Positions 26,645 through 34,993 are shown, counted from the stretch's first letter. The stretch: 64,000 nucleotides of DNA from Lentilitoribacter sp. Alg239-R112 (GCF_900537175.1 NZ_LS999833.1:62001-126000), one strand, 5' to 3'. Notes: generated by a model from the letters alone, not told the origin. Numbers and translations are program-made.

Positions 26645-27358
26645 TTAAAGTATGACCGAAAAATCCTGGAGCCAATATGGAAGAATATCGACCGCCCATG
26701 CCTCCAAAATATAGTGAATTTTAAAGAAAATCATCAACCCGACGCACAGAAAGACCGTGCCCATGATGGGTTTTGAGCGCTCTGCAATTGATTTCATGGC
26801 ATTTGTACGCTTTTGCAATGCGCTTTTTGTGCCCCAAGACAGGCCCAATATTAGGGTAGAGACACCAAAGGCAAAAAACAACATAATGAAGAAAGCCCAC
26901 AAAAGACTCTCGCCTTGAGATGCAAGTGCAATCGCACCGCCCAAAGTTGGCCCAATACACGGCGACCACACGATACCAAGCAGAATACCGCCCAGTAACT
27001 GACCATTAAAGCCGGAAAGATCTAACCCCAGCATTCTTTGATTAGCGGCACCTGAAACCCCTTGTGTGGCAATTTCAAACCGCCGCGACAAAGCTGGGAC
27101 CAATAGTATAAGACCGAAGATCATCATCAGAACGGCGCCAATTTGTGACAGGCGCTCTTGAGTTAGGCCAATCGAATGGCCAATGGTTGTGACAAACATT
27201 CCAAAAACCACAAAGGAAATGGTCAAGCCAATAGCAAGTGCGAGAGGTCCGCGAGAATTTGCATTAAAGGCAGACGCAATTACAATTGGTAAAACCGGTA
27301 ATACACACGGATTTATGAGCGTTAATATTCCTGCAAGATATGCAAAAATCAATTCCAT
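26645..27358 (-). CDS. ccdA: CcdA-type transmembrane thiol-disulfide transporter
   Basis: A 237-residue six-helix membrane protein of the CcdA/DsbD-beta family. Seen: LTLINPCVLPVLPIV, carrying the first redox cysteine (residue about 18), and GIVWSPCIGPTLGGA carrying the second (about 134); the two form the disulfide that carries electrons from cytoplasmic thioredoxin to the periplasm. The gene is immediately upstream of the exported thioredoxin-like gene, its likely partner. The wider role may be cytochrome c maturation or thiol repair; no cyt c genes are in the window. Confidence 0.92.
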   Translation of the reverse strand: MELIFAYLAGILTLINPCVLPVLPIVIASAFNANSRGPLALAIGLTISFVVFGMFVTTIGHSIGLTQERLSQIGAVLMMIFGLILLVPALSRRFEIATQGVSGAANQRMLGLDLSGFNGQLLGGILLGIVWSPCIGPTLGGAIALASQGESLLWAFFIMLFFAFGVSTLILGLSWGTKSALQKRTNAMKSIAERSKPIMGTVFLCVGLMIFFKIHYILEAWAVDILPYWLQDFSVIL

Positions 27359-27542
27359 GAATGTTCCTTAGAGATGACCTTCCATCACGAGTTCTAAGTA
27401 CGAACATATTGCATAGCAACTAAACTTATCTGAAAAACATTCACAAAACCGTGTGTGCTTCTTACGCTCTTGAATAAAAGTGAAATTCACATTTTGATTC
27501 ACTTACTCCCCAGAAGCTATTGAATTTATTATGGTAACAAAA

Positions 27543-27570
27543 TACCCCGAAGCATTTCTGCAACGGGGCA
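27543..27570 (-). terminator. Possible terminator after the fasciclin gene
   Basis: CCCCG (27545-27549) pairs with CGGGG (27564-27568), extended by weaker pairs. On the minus strand it is followed by a short T stretch (TATTTTG). It lies about 55 bases downstream of the fasciclin gene. The 264-base gap to ccdA holds nothing else I can name. Confidence 0.4.
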
Positions 27571-27622
27571 TTTGAGCAAGCGCAACTAAAATAATCAGCA
27601 CTCAAGTAATCTCTAATTGCTA

Positions 27623-28189
27623 TTATTTTGGTACGAGTACAGTGTCGACAACGTGGATCACGCCATTTGATTGTTTCACATCTGCAATTGTCACTGTGCC
27701 GATACTACCACTTTCATCCATGAGTTTGACCATTTTGCCATCAAGCATTGCGGTCAATGTATCACCAGACACCGTTTCAATGGCGAGTTTACCACCTTCA
27801 GCTTCACCGATCATCTTTACAAGGTCACCCGCCAAGATTTTGCCAGAAACAACATGGGCGGTTAGTACTTTTGTCAACATGTCCTTATTTTCAGGCTTTA
27901 GCAACGTGTCTACTGTGCCTTCTGGCAAGGCAGCAAATGCATCATTTACTGGTGCAAATACCGTAAACGGACCTTCACTTTTTAACGTATCAACAAGACC
28001 TGCCGCCGCAACTGCTGCAACCAAGGTTGTATGGTCTTTTGAATTCATCGCGTTATCAACGATATCCATATCCATCATCATTTTGGCGCCGCCAACCATT
28101 GGATTTGCATGACCGCCGGCCAATACAGCCGTTGAAGATGCAATTGCGAAAACGCCTGCTGTTAGTGCGATACGAAGTGATTTAATCAT
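27623..28189 (-). CDS. Secreted fasciclin-domain protein
   Basis: A 188-residue protein with a signal peptide (IALTAGVFAIASSTAVLAGG) and one FAS1 domain. Seen: TTLVAAVAAAGLVDTLK, the FTVFAPVNDAFAALP signature, LTKVLTAHVVSGKI, and the closing NGVIHVVDTVLVPK. FAS1 proteins are surface or periplasmic adhesion-like proteins. It lies downstream of an anti-sigma and ECF sigma gene pair on the same strand, the arrangement in which SigK/RskA controls fasciclin-type antigens in Mycobacterium, so it is the likely target. An ECF-like promoter precedes it. Confidence 0.92.
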   Translation of the reverse strand: MIKSLRIALTAGVFAIASSTAVLAGGHANPMVGGAKMMMDMDIVDNAMNSKDHTTLVAAVAAAGLVDTLKSEGPFTVFAPVNDAFAALPEGTVDTLLKPENKDMLTKVLTAHVVSGKILAGDLVKMIGEAEGGKLAIETVSGDTLTAMLDGKMVKLMDESGSIGTVTIADVKQSNGVIHVVDTVLVPK

Positions 28190-28236
28190 TTGATTTTCTC
28201 CTATTTGCCGTCCCGATCATTCGGGAGTTATCTAAA

Positions 28237-28265
28237 CAAACGAGAGGACGTTCAAATAAGTTTCA
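28237..28265 (-). promoter_or_regulatory. ECF-type promoter candidate for the fasciclin gene
   Basis: On the minus strand TGAAAC (28265-28260) and CGTTTG (28242-28237) are separated by 17 bases, close to the GGAAC-N16/17-CGTT pattern common for alphaproteobacterial ECF promoters. The fasciclin ATG is about 48 bases further. A small hairpin (TCCCGA-TCAT-TCGGGA, 28211-28226) lies in the leader. Confidence 0.45.
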
Positions 28266-28297
28266 GGATAAAACTAAATAATTCACTTCTAACTTTC

Positions 28298-28987
28298 TTA
28301 TGCTTTGAGCAACGGACCCAATGCCACAACCGGGCCTGTTGCTACGCCAGTGGGCGAGCCGCCGATCGGTTCAACAGATATCGCAAATTTTGAGTCCGCT
28401 GGGATATCTAAACCTTCACGGTTTAACTCACCTGAGATCACCCCAAGAGACAGTACAGGGCCATCTGCTAATACAAGCCAAAGCTCATAATCTTTATCGG
28501 CCGGTTTTGTTCCCTTATTCTGTGTCACCGTAAGGCCAGCGTCCGTAAGCTTTGCCTCAAATGCGACATCAAATCCCTCGAGGCTGGCTATCTCACTTGT
28601 ATAAAGAATCTGCTCTTGCGTTACTGTTAAGTAATCCATGACGCGTGGAGAAATTGCGATCAGAAGCACCGCAATCAAAATAGGAATACGAAAACGGGTC
28701 AGAAAACCAAGTGCACCATCGCTTTGTTGTGTTGGGGCGGCAAATAATTCTTTGTCGATCGCAGTTTTAACAGCATCAGGCGCTTGCACCTCTTCATAAC
28801 CAGCATTGAGGCCAGAGAAATGTTGCTCCCAAGATGAGACCATGCGCGCAAAGGCGATGTCGCTTTCAATGCGTTTTGCAGCAAGTTGACGAGCATCTGA
28901 ATCTAGCACACCAAGGACGTATTCGGCTGCCAAGTCTTCATCATTATTTTTCAAACCGTAATCACCCAGCCCAGTGCTCATTATCAT
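28298..28987 (-). CDS. RskA-family anti-sigma factor
   Basis: About 229 residues. The N-terminal cytoplasmic part (LAAEYVLGVLDSDARQLAA) is the RskA-type sigma-binding domain, lacking the zinc HxxxCxxC of ZAS proteins. One membrane helix follows (about FRIPILIAVLLIAISP), then a periplasmic RskA domain (KDYELWLVLADG and a SVEPIGGSPTGVATGPVVA end). It should hold the upstream ECF sigma inactive at the membrane. The ATG at 28987 overlaps the sigma stop as ATGA, giving coupled translation; ATG at 28981 and an upstream TTG are alternatives. Confidence 0.85.
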   Translation of the reverse strand: MIMSTGLGDYGLKNNDEDLAAEYVLGVLDSDARQLAAKRIESDIAFARMVSSWEQHFSGLNAGYEEVQAPDAVKTAIDKELFAAPTQQSDGALGFLTRFRIPILIAVLLIAISPRVMDYLTVTQEQILYTSEIASLEGFDVAFEAKLTDAGLTVTQNKGTKPADKDYELWLVLADGPVLSLGVISGELNREGLDIPADSKFAISVEPIGGSPTGVATGPVVALGPLLKA

Positions 28988-29550
28988 TCTTCCAAACATG
29001 CGCGCAGACTTTGAAGGCTACGTCTTAGCCACGTCCGCATTGTATTAAGTGGAATCTTATAACGATCAGATAGCTCCTGATAGCTATATCCTTCCATATA
29101 AGCTGCTCGCACTGCATCTGCTTTTAACTCGCCAAGCTTCTCCATGCAATGCTCCACTGCCGCCGCCTCGCCGGAGGCTACAGCGTTTTGCTCAGGGCTT
29201 TTGGCATCATCGGCGAGAAAGTCTGCCATATCATCAATTGGCGATGTATCGGTCTTACGTGTTCGCAAACGGTCAATCGCATGGTTACGCGCGATAGCAT
29301 AAACCCACGACATAGCGCTGGCATCTTGCGTCGCAAAACGATCTGCCTTCTGCCAAATCCGCACATAAACCTCCTGCAAAGCATCTTCTGCTTCGGCCCT
29401 GTCAGTTAGTAAACGACACAGAACGCCAAAAAGTTTCGAAGATGTGTGAGAATATAGCGTATCAAACGCTTTTCGATCTCGAAGCGCTATCTTGGATATT
29501 AGATCTGCGATGATATCTGTCTGAGACAATCGTATATTCCCAAGGTCCAT
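28984..29550 (-). CDS. ECF-family RNA polymerase sigma factor
   Basis: A 188-residue ECF sigma factor: region 2 (about residues 25-95; AEDALQEVYVRIWQKADRF and AIARNHAIDRLR are typical) and region 4 (about 130-182; AAYMEGYSYQELSDRYKIP then TMRTWLRRSL, the -35-reading helix-turn-helix). It resembles the SigK-like ECF group paired with RskA anti-sigmas. It overlaps the anti-sigma gene by four bases and the fasciclin gene follows. I see no clear ECF promoter upstream of this gene, so autoregulation is not shown. Confidence 0.92.
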   Translation of the reverse strand: MDLGNIRLSQTDIIADLISKIALRDRKAFDTLYSHTSSKLFGVLCRLLTDRAEAEDALQEVYVRIWQKADRFATQDASAMSWVYAIARNHAIDRLRTRKTDTSPIDDMADFLADDAKSPEQNAVASGEAAAVEHCMEKLGELKADAVRAAYMEGYSYQELSDRYKIPLNTMRTWLRRSLQSLRACLEE

Positions 29551-29767
29551 AACAGACCCCCTCCACTCATAATTTTGACCATTTGAAGTGTTATACGCGG
29601 GATTAGGTTATTTGGATGAGTCTATCGATGAATACCTTGGACGTCATCAAACTATACGTAAAACCATCGGTAAGAACTCCTATCCAACGCTTTACTTATA
29701 ATTGCGTATTATTTATTTTCTACTTTTAGGTACGGTCTAAATTTGTATGAGCCAGCAGGAGAAAGAA

Positions 29768-30565
29768 ATGAAAAAGGTATGTGAGGAATGTGTATCGACA
29801 AAACCGGAGAGTGAGGCTTTAGAAGCAAGATATGCTCAACAGTCGCACATCTATTATAAGGGAAGCGTATGCGAGACGGATAGTATCGGTCATGCTGAGC
29901 CCCCCTTAGCAAGGTCTCCAACCGAGCTGGTTGTCCATGCAGCAGATGGGTTTATTCCCTTATGGAGGCAGGATGTCATTTTGCGTTGGAGATTTCAAGA
30001 ACGTTCTCTTGCCATCTTTAAGCAACCGGAAGCAGCCAAACAGTATCTCAGACAAATATTAGCAAATGGAATAATGTTGTGGCGAGATTCTGTCCCTATC
30101 AAGTTTCGAGAAGTTGAAACGGGTGATACATGGGATTTTGAGTATGTTTTTAACTGGCAGGATAAGTGCATCCCCAATGGCGGATGTACATTGGCCAGCG
30201 CTTTCTTTCCCGATGGCGGAAGGCACGAGTTAAATGTTTACCCAAAACTCTTCGAACAATCAGAGCAAGAGCAAGCTGAAACAATGGCGCACGAGACTGG
30301 ACATATATTCGGTCTTCGACATTTCTTTGCCAAAATAAGTGAGAAGCGTTGGCGCAGTGAAATTTTTGGTGATCACGCACCATTTTCAATCATGAATTAT
30401 GGCCCAAACAGCTTCATGACTGAAAATGACAGAAAAGATCTCGCCACCCTTTACCGAAAAGCCTGGTCTGGAGAGCTGAAAGAGATAAATGGAACTCCTG
30501 TCCAACTTGTCAGCCCATTTAGCGCATTTCGCCCCGCATTTGAACAACTAGCAGCCATGCACTGA
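29768..30565 (+). CDS. Matrixin-like zinc metalloprotease without signal peptide
   Basis: About 265 residues. The metzincin zinc site HExxHxxGxxH is complete as HETGHIFGLRH (His175, Glu176, His179, His185), with a Met-turn in FSIMNYG, the matrixin/M10 arrangement. The N-terminus (MKKVCEECVS) is not a signal peptide, which is unusual for a family that is normally secreted. LILRWRF-like and WRDSVPIKFREV segments before the site are typical of matrixin catalytic domains. ATG at 29768 is chosen because AGGAG (29757-29761) sits 6 bases upstream; ATG at 29747 is an alternative. No partner export genes are nearby. Confidence 0.8.
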   Translation: MKKVCEECVSTKPESEALEARYAQQSHIYYKGSVCETDSIGHAEPPLARSPTELVVHAADGFIPLWRQDVILRWRFQERSLAIFKQPEAAKQYLRQILANGIMLWRDSVPIKFREVETGDTWDFEYVFNWQDKCIPNGGCTLASAFFPDGGRHELNVYPKLFEQSEQEQAETMAHETGHIFGLRHFFAKISEKRWRSEIFGDHAPFSIMNYGPNSFMTENDRKDLATLYRKAWSGELKEINGTPVQLVSPFSAFRPAFEQLAAMH

Positions 30566-30623
30566 TCCGAATGTAACAACAAAATCATTTCAGGTTGGAA
30601 TCAAGTGCTCTGAGTACGGTTGA

Positions 30624-31220
30624 TTAGGATTTCTTGTCTTGCTGAGCCTGTAAGTTTCGCTTGAATTTCGCTGGCGCGCCTGCATACACGCCAGGCTCAT
30701 AGTCGCCCTCTTTAACCACGGAATTGGCTGCAATAATTGTACGCGGCGCTAGATGAGCGCCAGCTAAAATGCGCGAACCTGAAAAAACGAGCGTATCATC
30801 TCCAATTACAATCGGCTTTAAGCGATGTGAGCTGTATTTAAGCGGTGTATTAAAATCTGTTTCGTCAATATCAAAATCAAAACTGATGAGCGAGACGTGG
30901 TGCGCGATGGAAACATTATCGCCAATCTTGATGCCGCCCTTACCATCAAGATAGCAATTTTCGAAAATCGCAGAATTTTCACCAAATTCGATTTGGTCCC
31001 AGTGCGTAATGCGAACACCGGTTTCTAACAATACATTATCGCCGCAAGATTTTGCCAAACGCTTTGCCCAAATATAACGTAGCAGCACTCCAAAACTCCA
31101 CGGAAAATGCTCAAACAAGGGCCACGTGACAATAAAAAACTGACGTGGCATGTAGGAAAAGGGCAAACCAATGGTCGTAATTATGGGCTTTAAAGTTTGA
31201 AATGTTTTACGTCCGCTCAC
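30624..31220 (-). CDS. Hexapeptide-repeat acyltransferase
   Basis: A 198-residue protein with left-handed beta-helix repeats from about residue 75 (FGENSAIFENCYLDGKGG, IKIGDNVSIAHHVSLIS, then IVIGDDTLVFSGSRILAGAH) and a closing VYAGAPAKFKRNL, as in LacA/WcaF-type acetyltransferases. The histidine in IAHHVSLIS is a likely catalytic base. The first about 60 residues contain a hydrophobic stretch. Such enzymes acetylate sugars of surface polysaccharide or lipid; the acceptor is unknown. It stands alone. Confidence 0.85.
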   Translation of the reverse strand: MSGRKTFQTLKPIITTIGLPFSYMPRQFFIVTWPLFEHFPWSFGVLLRYIWAKRLAKSCGDNVLLETGVRITHWDQIEFGENSAIFENCYLDGKGGIKIGDNVSIAHHVSLISFDFDIDETDFNTPLKYSSHRLKPIVIGDDTLVFSGSRILAGAHLAPRTIIAANSVVKEGDYEPGVYAGAPAKFKRNLQAQQDKKS

Positions 31221-31354
31221 TCAAACACCCGCTATTTGTAGGGAAATCACTAAATTCGACTTGGATCAACTTATTTAGGACAACAAAAGGGGCCGGCTCA
31301 AGTCTTAATTTTCAGGTTCAAGCTGATTATGTCCAATTTAGGGTTGAGTTCCGG

Positions 31355-32263
31355 TTAGCCTTGATCACTTCTCCAATGCCTGATTGAACATTCAAGTTCA
31401 CTTTGGAGCCATGATTTGAATTTGCGGACACTGGATTTCTCAGCCGATATACGACTTGTGGCGAACCAGTATGTCGCTCCAGCGCATGACCGCTGTTGAA
31501 ACGGAGAAACAACTTGCCCCCTTTCCAAGGCGTCGCAGGCAAGAGTTTCCCAAGCCATAAACACGCCCTGCCCCATCATGGCCGCATCGAGACACCAAGA
31601 GGCATCAGCATATGTTGGTCCTGGTTGCAAGGGCTGATCCGAAATACCATATTCCACCAACCACGATCCCCAGCCATATAGTTTTTCATTCTCGCAAATC
31701 ACCGGAATCTTTAAAAGATCGGTGGGCGAGTTTATATTCTGGGCGACTTCTGGAGAGCAGATAGGAAATACGCGCTGATCTAGCAATTTAACCGCATTTC
31801 TGCCCATCGACGGGTCTTCGCTTACCCGAATACCCACATCAATTTCAGTTGTATTTAAATCGACCACATCGCTCGTTGGCTCAATTCGTACTTTAATCGT
31901 CGGATTTTGCTCATTAAATTTGTGAATTCGCCATATGAGCCAACGGCTGGCAAAAATGGGCGCCACGGAAACCGTCAACACAGTATTATCAACAGCGCGG
32001 ATGTCTGACACGATGCTGGATAGATCGCCAATGGCGCGAGTTAGTCGCGGAGCAATGTCAGCACAAACTTCTGTTGGTTTTAACCCGTATGGAGTGCGGA
32101 TAAACAGGGGCCGCCCAAGGGCTGCTTCCGCTTTAGTCAACCTTTGGCTCAGCGCTCCTGGCGTCACACCCAGCTCCTCAGCTGCGCGTGCCAAGGTGCC
32201 CGTACGCGCTATCACCTCTATGGCTCTAAGCGCTGAAAGTGGTATCGCATTTAAGTTTTGCAT
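31355..32263 (-). CDS. LysR-family transcriptional regulator (GcvA-like)
   Basis: About 302 residues. The N-terminal winged helix-turn-helix is intact: IPLSALRAIEVIARTGTLAR, AAEELGVTPGALSQRLTKAE and RPLFIRTPYGLKPTE (residues about 7-65), followed by a substrate-binding domain with VDVGIRVSE-like segments. The start is placed at the ATG at 32263 because that gives the normal LysR N-terminus; the open frame upstream to 32401 looks like leader. It is divergent from a small DUF1127-like gene, a pairing seen with GcvA-type LysR regulators. Confidence 0.9.
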   Translation of the reverse strand: MQNLNAIPLSALRAIEVIARTGTLARAAEELGVTPGALSQRLTKAEAALGRPLFIRTPYGLKPTEVCADIAPRLTRAIGDLSSIVSDIRAVDNTVLTVSVAPIFASRWLIWRIHKFNEQNPTIKVRIEPTSDVVDLNTTEIDVGIRVSEDPSMGRNAVKLLDQRVFPICSPEVAQNINSPTDLLKIPVICENEKLYGWGSWLVEYGISDQPLQPGPTYADASWCLDAAMMGQGVFMAWETLACDALERGQVVSPFQQRSCAGATYWFATSRISAEKSSVRKFKSWLQSELECSIRHWRSDQG

Positions 32264-32332
32264 TAGTTTTTCTAAACTAGGTTTATAAAAAAATCTATTT
32301 TTAAAAGGAGAAAAAATTATAAAACTAAACAA

Positions 32333-32515
32333 ATGAAATATTTTTACCTCCCCATTTTGAGACTTTGGAATACTCGAAAACCCAATGCACAATGGCCGCA
32401 ACGTTATATGATTGATTGGTGTAAGGACCCCTTATCTCATCCAGATATCGACCAGATGTCAGAACGGGAACGCGCAGATCTACAGTTCGATCCGCATTGC
32501 ATAAAATCTGAATAG
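32333..32515 (+). CDS. Small DUF1127-like (YjiS-type) protein
   Basis: A 60-residue basic protein. The C-terminal half, DPLSHPDIDQMSERERADL, resembles the DUF1127/YjiS-type small proteins of Hyphomicrobiales, which often sit beside a divergent LysR regulator as here. The start at 32333 is uncertain: AAAGGAG (32304-32310) is 22 bases upstream, too far, and ATG at 32408 would give a 35-residue protein covering just the conserved part. Function of the family includes RNA-linked and phosphate-related regulation in some bacteria, not shown here. Confidence 0.55.
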   Translation: MKYFYLPILRLWNTRKPNAQWPQRYMIDWCKDPLSHPDIDQMSERERADLQFDPHCIKSE

Positions 32516-32522
32516 AATATTC

Positions 32523-32986
32523 TCAGGTATCGAAATTGGGATATTGGTTGGATACCACCCAGGCGTTCCATTCTTCATTATTATCGTTCTGAATGGGAGA
32601 CCTCGGGTTGATCAAAAAATGACCAATAAAATGGCGTTTACCGTCCACATCTATCTGCACTGCGGGCGGTGCAAGGTCTGGATTATTTAGCGATCCGATC
32701 GAAACCTTCATGCCACCTTCAAACTCATAAGTTAGCGGTGTGCCGCAATCTTTGCAAAATCCGCTCCAATTGCGATATGTGCTGTGGAATACTGCGCACG
32801 CTCCCCTTGTCCATTCTAGCCCTTTAGATGAAACAAGCGGGGTAAAAAGTTGCTGAAAGCCTTTTGACATATACGGCAATGACAGATCGATGCGCAGCCA
32901 AGACACTCGACCTTATATCACACAGCACCGCATTGGCACCCGCCTTTGATAGTTTCAGCAATATCGCTATTGGCTGCGCTTCCCAA
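32523..32986 (-). pseudogene. Broken GFA-family (glutathione-dependent formaldehyde-activating-like) gene
   Basis: The 3' part (from about 32850 down to 32523) encodes a GFA/CENP-V-type domain C-terminus with the zinc pair GFCKDCGTPLTYEFEG and the usual IGSLNNPD. The missing N-terminus is present upstream in another frame: GGCQCGAV, then a TGA stop at 32920-32918, then YKVECLGCASICHCRICQ, carrying the expected zinc cysteines. The two halves join if one T is restored to the T5 run (minus strand; 32844-32848). So the gene carries both an in-frame stop and a 1-base deletion. It follows phzF directly. Confidence 0.75.
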
Positions 32987-32988
32987 TG

Positions 32989-33897
32989 TTAGATCTCGAT
33001 TTCACCCTGCATCACCGTTACGGTTTTGCCAGAAATCTCAGCACGCGCATTCACGCCTTCACCTAACATTCTCACATATAGCTCGCTTGGACGCCCCATA
33101 TCGACACCTTGCGACAGACAATATACATCACCATTTTTGGGTGCGACACCAAGTGAAGCTACGAGCGCGACCGCCGCACCGCTTGCACTTCCTGTTGCCG
33201 GATCTTCATAGGGAATTTCCTCAAAAGCGAACATACGAGCCGTCCAATCCCTTTCTACATCTGTATCAGCAATCACCGTATCGGTATCACGCGTATATAC
33301 ATAAATAGCATCACAACTAGGAGGGACATTTAAACGTTCGGCTGCGGAAAAATCAAAACGAATTTTTTTAAGGCAATCCCGATTTTCAACCTCTACAATA
33401 ATAAACTCTGCCCCAACGCTCGCAATTTGAGGTGGATGTGTCAACGTTATGATATCTGCTTCGTGTAGTGACAGTACAGCCGCTATTTCTTCACACGTCA
33501 AGGATTGTAGCACTGACAGCGGTAGGGGCGCGACGATAGACGTGTGCGATAGTGCGTCTCCATCATAAGCAATTCTTACGCTAACTAGCCCCGCCTTTTC
33601 TTCAAACAGCATTTCTTCAACATGATGTTCGTTGCGCGTTGCCAAAGCATAAGCCGTACCAACGTTCGGGTGACCTGCAAAGGGCATTTCAATCGATGCT
33701 GTAAATATCCGAACATGCGCTGTATTGTTGGCATCTTTGGGCGTTAATACAAAGCTCGTTTCCGAAAAATTAAATTCCCGCGCAACGGTTTGCATTTGCT
33801 CTGTGGTTAGGTCATCTGCATCAAACACAACAGCAAGCGGATTACCGCCAAATCGGGTCGATGTAAAAACATCAACCACCATATATTCCAGTTTCAT
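32989..33897 (-). CDS. PhzF-family epimerase/isomerase
   Basis: A 302-residue PhzF-family protein with two similar alpha/beta domains. Seen: VDVFTSTRFGGNPLAVV at the start, the catalytic glutamate in FNFSETSFVL (Glu46), MPFAGHPNVGTAYAL, and the second-domain EDPATGSASGAAVA. The family isomerises small ring or amino-acid-derived compounds; only a subset make phenazines and nothing else here suggests phenazine synthesis. ATG at 33897. The broken GFA gene lies immediately downstream on the same strand. Confidence 0.92.
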   Translation of the reverse strand: MKLEYMVVDVFTSTRFGGNPLAVVFDADDLTTEQMQTVAREFNFSETSFVLTPKDANNTAHVRIFTASIEMPFAGHPNVGTAYALATRNEHHVEEMLFEEKAGLVSVRIAYDGDALSHTSIVAPLPLSVLQSLTCEEIAAVLSLHEADIITLTHPPQIASVGAEFIIVEVENRDCLKKIRFDFSAAERLNVPPSCDAIYVYTRDTDTVIADTDVERDWTARMFAFEEIPYEDPATGSASGAAVALVASLGVAPKNGDVYCLSQGVDMGRPSELYVRMLGEGVNARAEISGKTVTVMQGEIEI

Positions 33898-34007
33898 CCG
33901 CCCACTCCCCAGTTTCTGACAGTTCTTAATACGGCAAGTACCAGAAATATACTACTGTTATGCGCGCGAATTGATGAATATATAACATTATCTATATATA
34001 TATTTAT

Positions 34008-34052
34008 GTGTGATGATATTGATCCAATAACTGGATCTCGTTTATGTCACAC
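34008..34052. promoter_or_regulatory. Nested inverted repeats between phzF-like and TauE/SafE genes
   Basis: Inner arms GATCCA (34021-34026) and TGGATC (34032-34037) and outer arms GTGTGA (34008-34013) and TCACAC (34047-34052) are almost concentric. They follow an AT-repeat tract (33991-34006). Operator-like; no regulator is assigned. Confidence 0.35.
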
Positions 34053-34164
34053 CTCTCTTAACCTTCCACTTCCCAACATCCGATAACGATTATATACTCA
34101 ACTGGCTCCACATAATTATTGCACTGGTTGACGCAATATTTGGCTTTCGACTATCTAATAAGCG

Positions 34165-34968
34165 GTGAATCTGCTTTGCTATTTTTATCGACGGAAAGAT
34201 CCATTATTGCTACAAGACATCGCTGAATTCGCAAACATATCGCCAGACATAGTCATCTTCATGCTAGGGGCATCGCTTCTTGCTGGTCTTCTGCGAGGGT
34301 TTTCAGGATTTGCTCTTTCTGCGGCTGTGATGGCAAGCCTGTCGAGTGTGATCTCACCTATCGAACTTTTGCCAATTTGTTTTTGGCTCGAGGTAGTAGC
34401 AAGCCTATTTATGCTTCGTGGCGGCATGAAAGAAGCCGATATGAGCATTGTTTGGGGCTTGGTGATAGGAACCCTTATCGGCATGCCAATCGGACTGTTA
34501 ATTCTTACCCAAATCGATGTTCAACTATCAAAAATTGTTGCTCTTGTTTTAATTTTAAGCCTCGCAAGTCTGATATTCATAAAGGTAAAAGCACACTTTT
34601 TGGCAACAAAATCAGGGCTGTATATTAGTGGCATAGCGGCGGGGCTAGCATCTGGTATTGCAGCTGTTGGCGGAATGGTAGTTGCGCTATATGTTCTGGC
34701 ACGCGAAAAACCCGCAGCGCAAATGCGGGCATCTCTTGTCATGTTCCTGCTAATCTCGGAGGTAGGAACCGGAATTTACTTCTATATCTACGATATCTTC
34801 ACACTTGATTCCATAAAGCGCGTTCTGGTTATGACCCCGCTACTGTCCGCTGGTATTTTGATCGGCAGCCTGTTTTTCAATCCGTCCCTCGCCAAATATT
34901 ATAAGCCAATATGCCTTATGATTTTGATGGGAATTTGTGCACTCAATCTTGCCAAGCAAGTCTTTTAA
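34165..34968 (+). CDS. TauE/SafE-family anion exporter
   Basis: A protein of up to 267 residues with about eight membrane helices. The family signatures are present: LLAGLLRGFSGFALSAAVM near the N-terminus and the repeated GLASGIAAVGGMVVALYV in the second half. Members export sulfite, sulfoacetate or other organic anions. The start is uncertain: GTG at 34165 gives a hydrophilic N-terminal extension, and a TTG about 11 codons later behind GGAAAG is as plausible. Divergent from the PhzF gene across nested dyads. Confidence 0.85.
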   Translation: MNLLCYFYRRKDPLLLQDIAEFANISPDIVIFMLGASLLAGLLRGFSGFALSAAVMASLSSVISPIELLPICFWLEVVASLFMLRGGMKEADMSIVWGLVIGTLIGMPIGLLILTQIDVQLSKIVALVLILSLASLIFIKVKAHFLATKSGLYISGIAAGLASGIAAVGGMVVALYVLAREKPAAQMRASLVMFLLISEVGTGIYFYIYDIFTLDSIKRVLVMTPLLSAGILIGSLFFNPSLAKYYKPICLMILMGICALNLAKQVF

Positions 34969-34993
34969 AGTTTGCCCCTCAGGAGCAGTAAAT

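Noticed and set aside
31202..31387. 61-codon plus-strand frame between acyltransferase and LysR
   Set aside because: It overlaps the 3' end of the LysR gene, has no ribosome-binding site and no recognisable motif.
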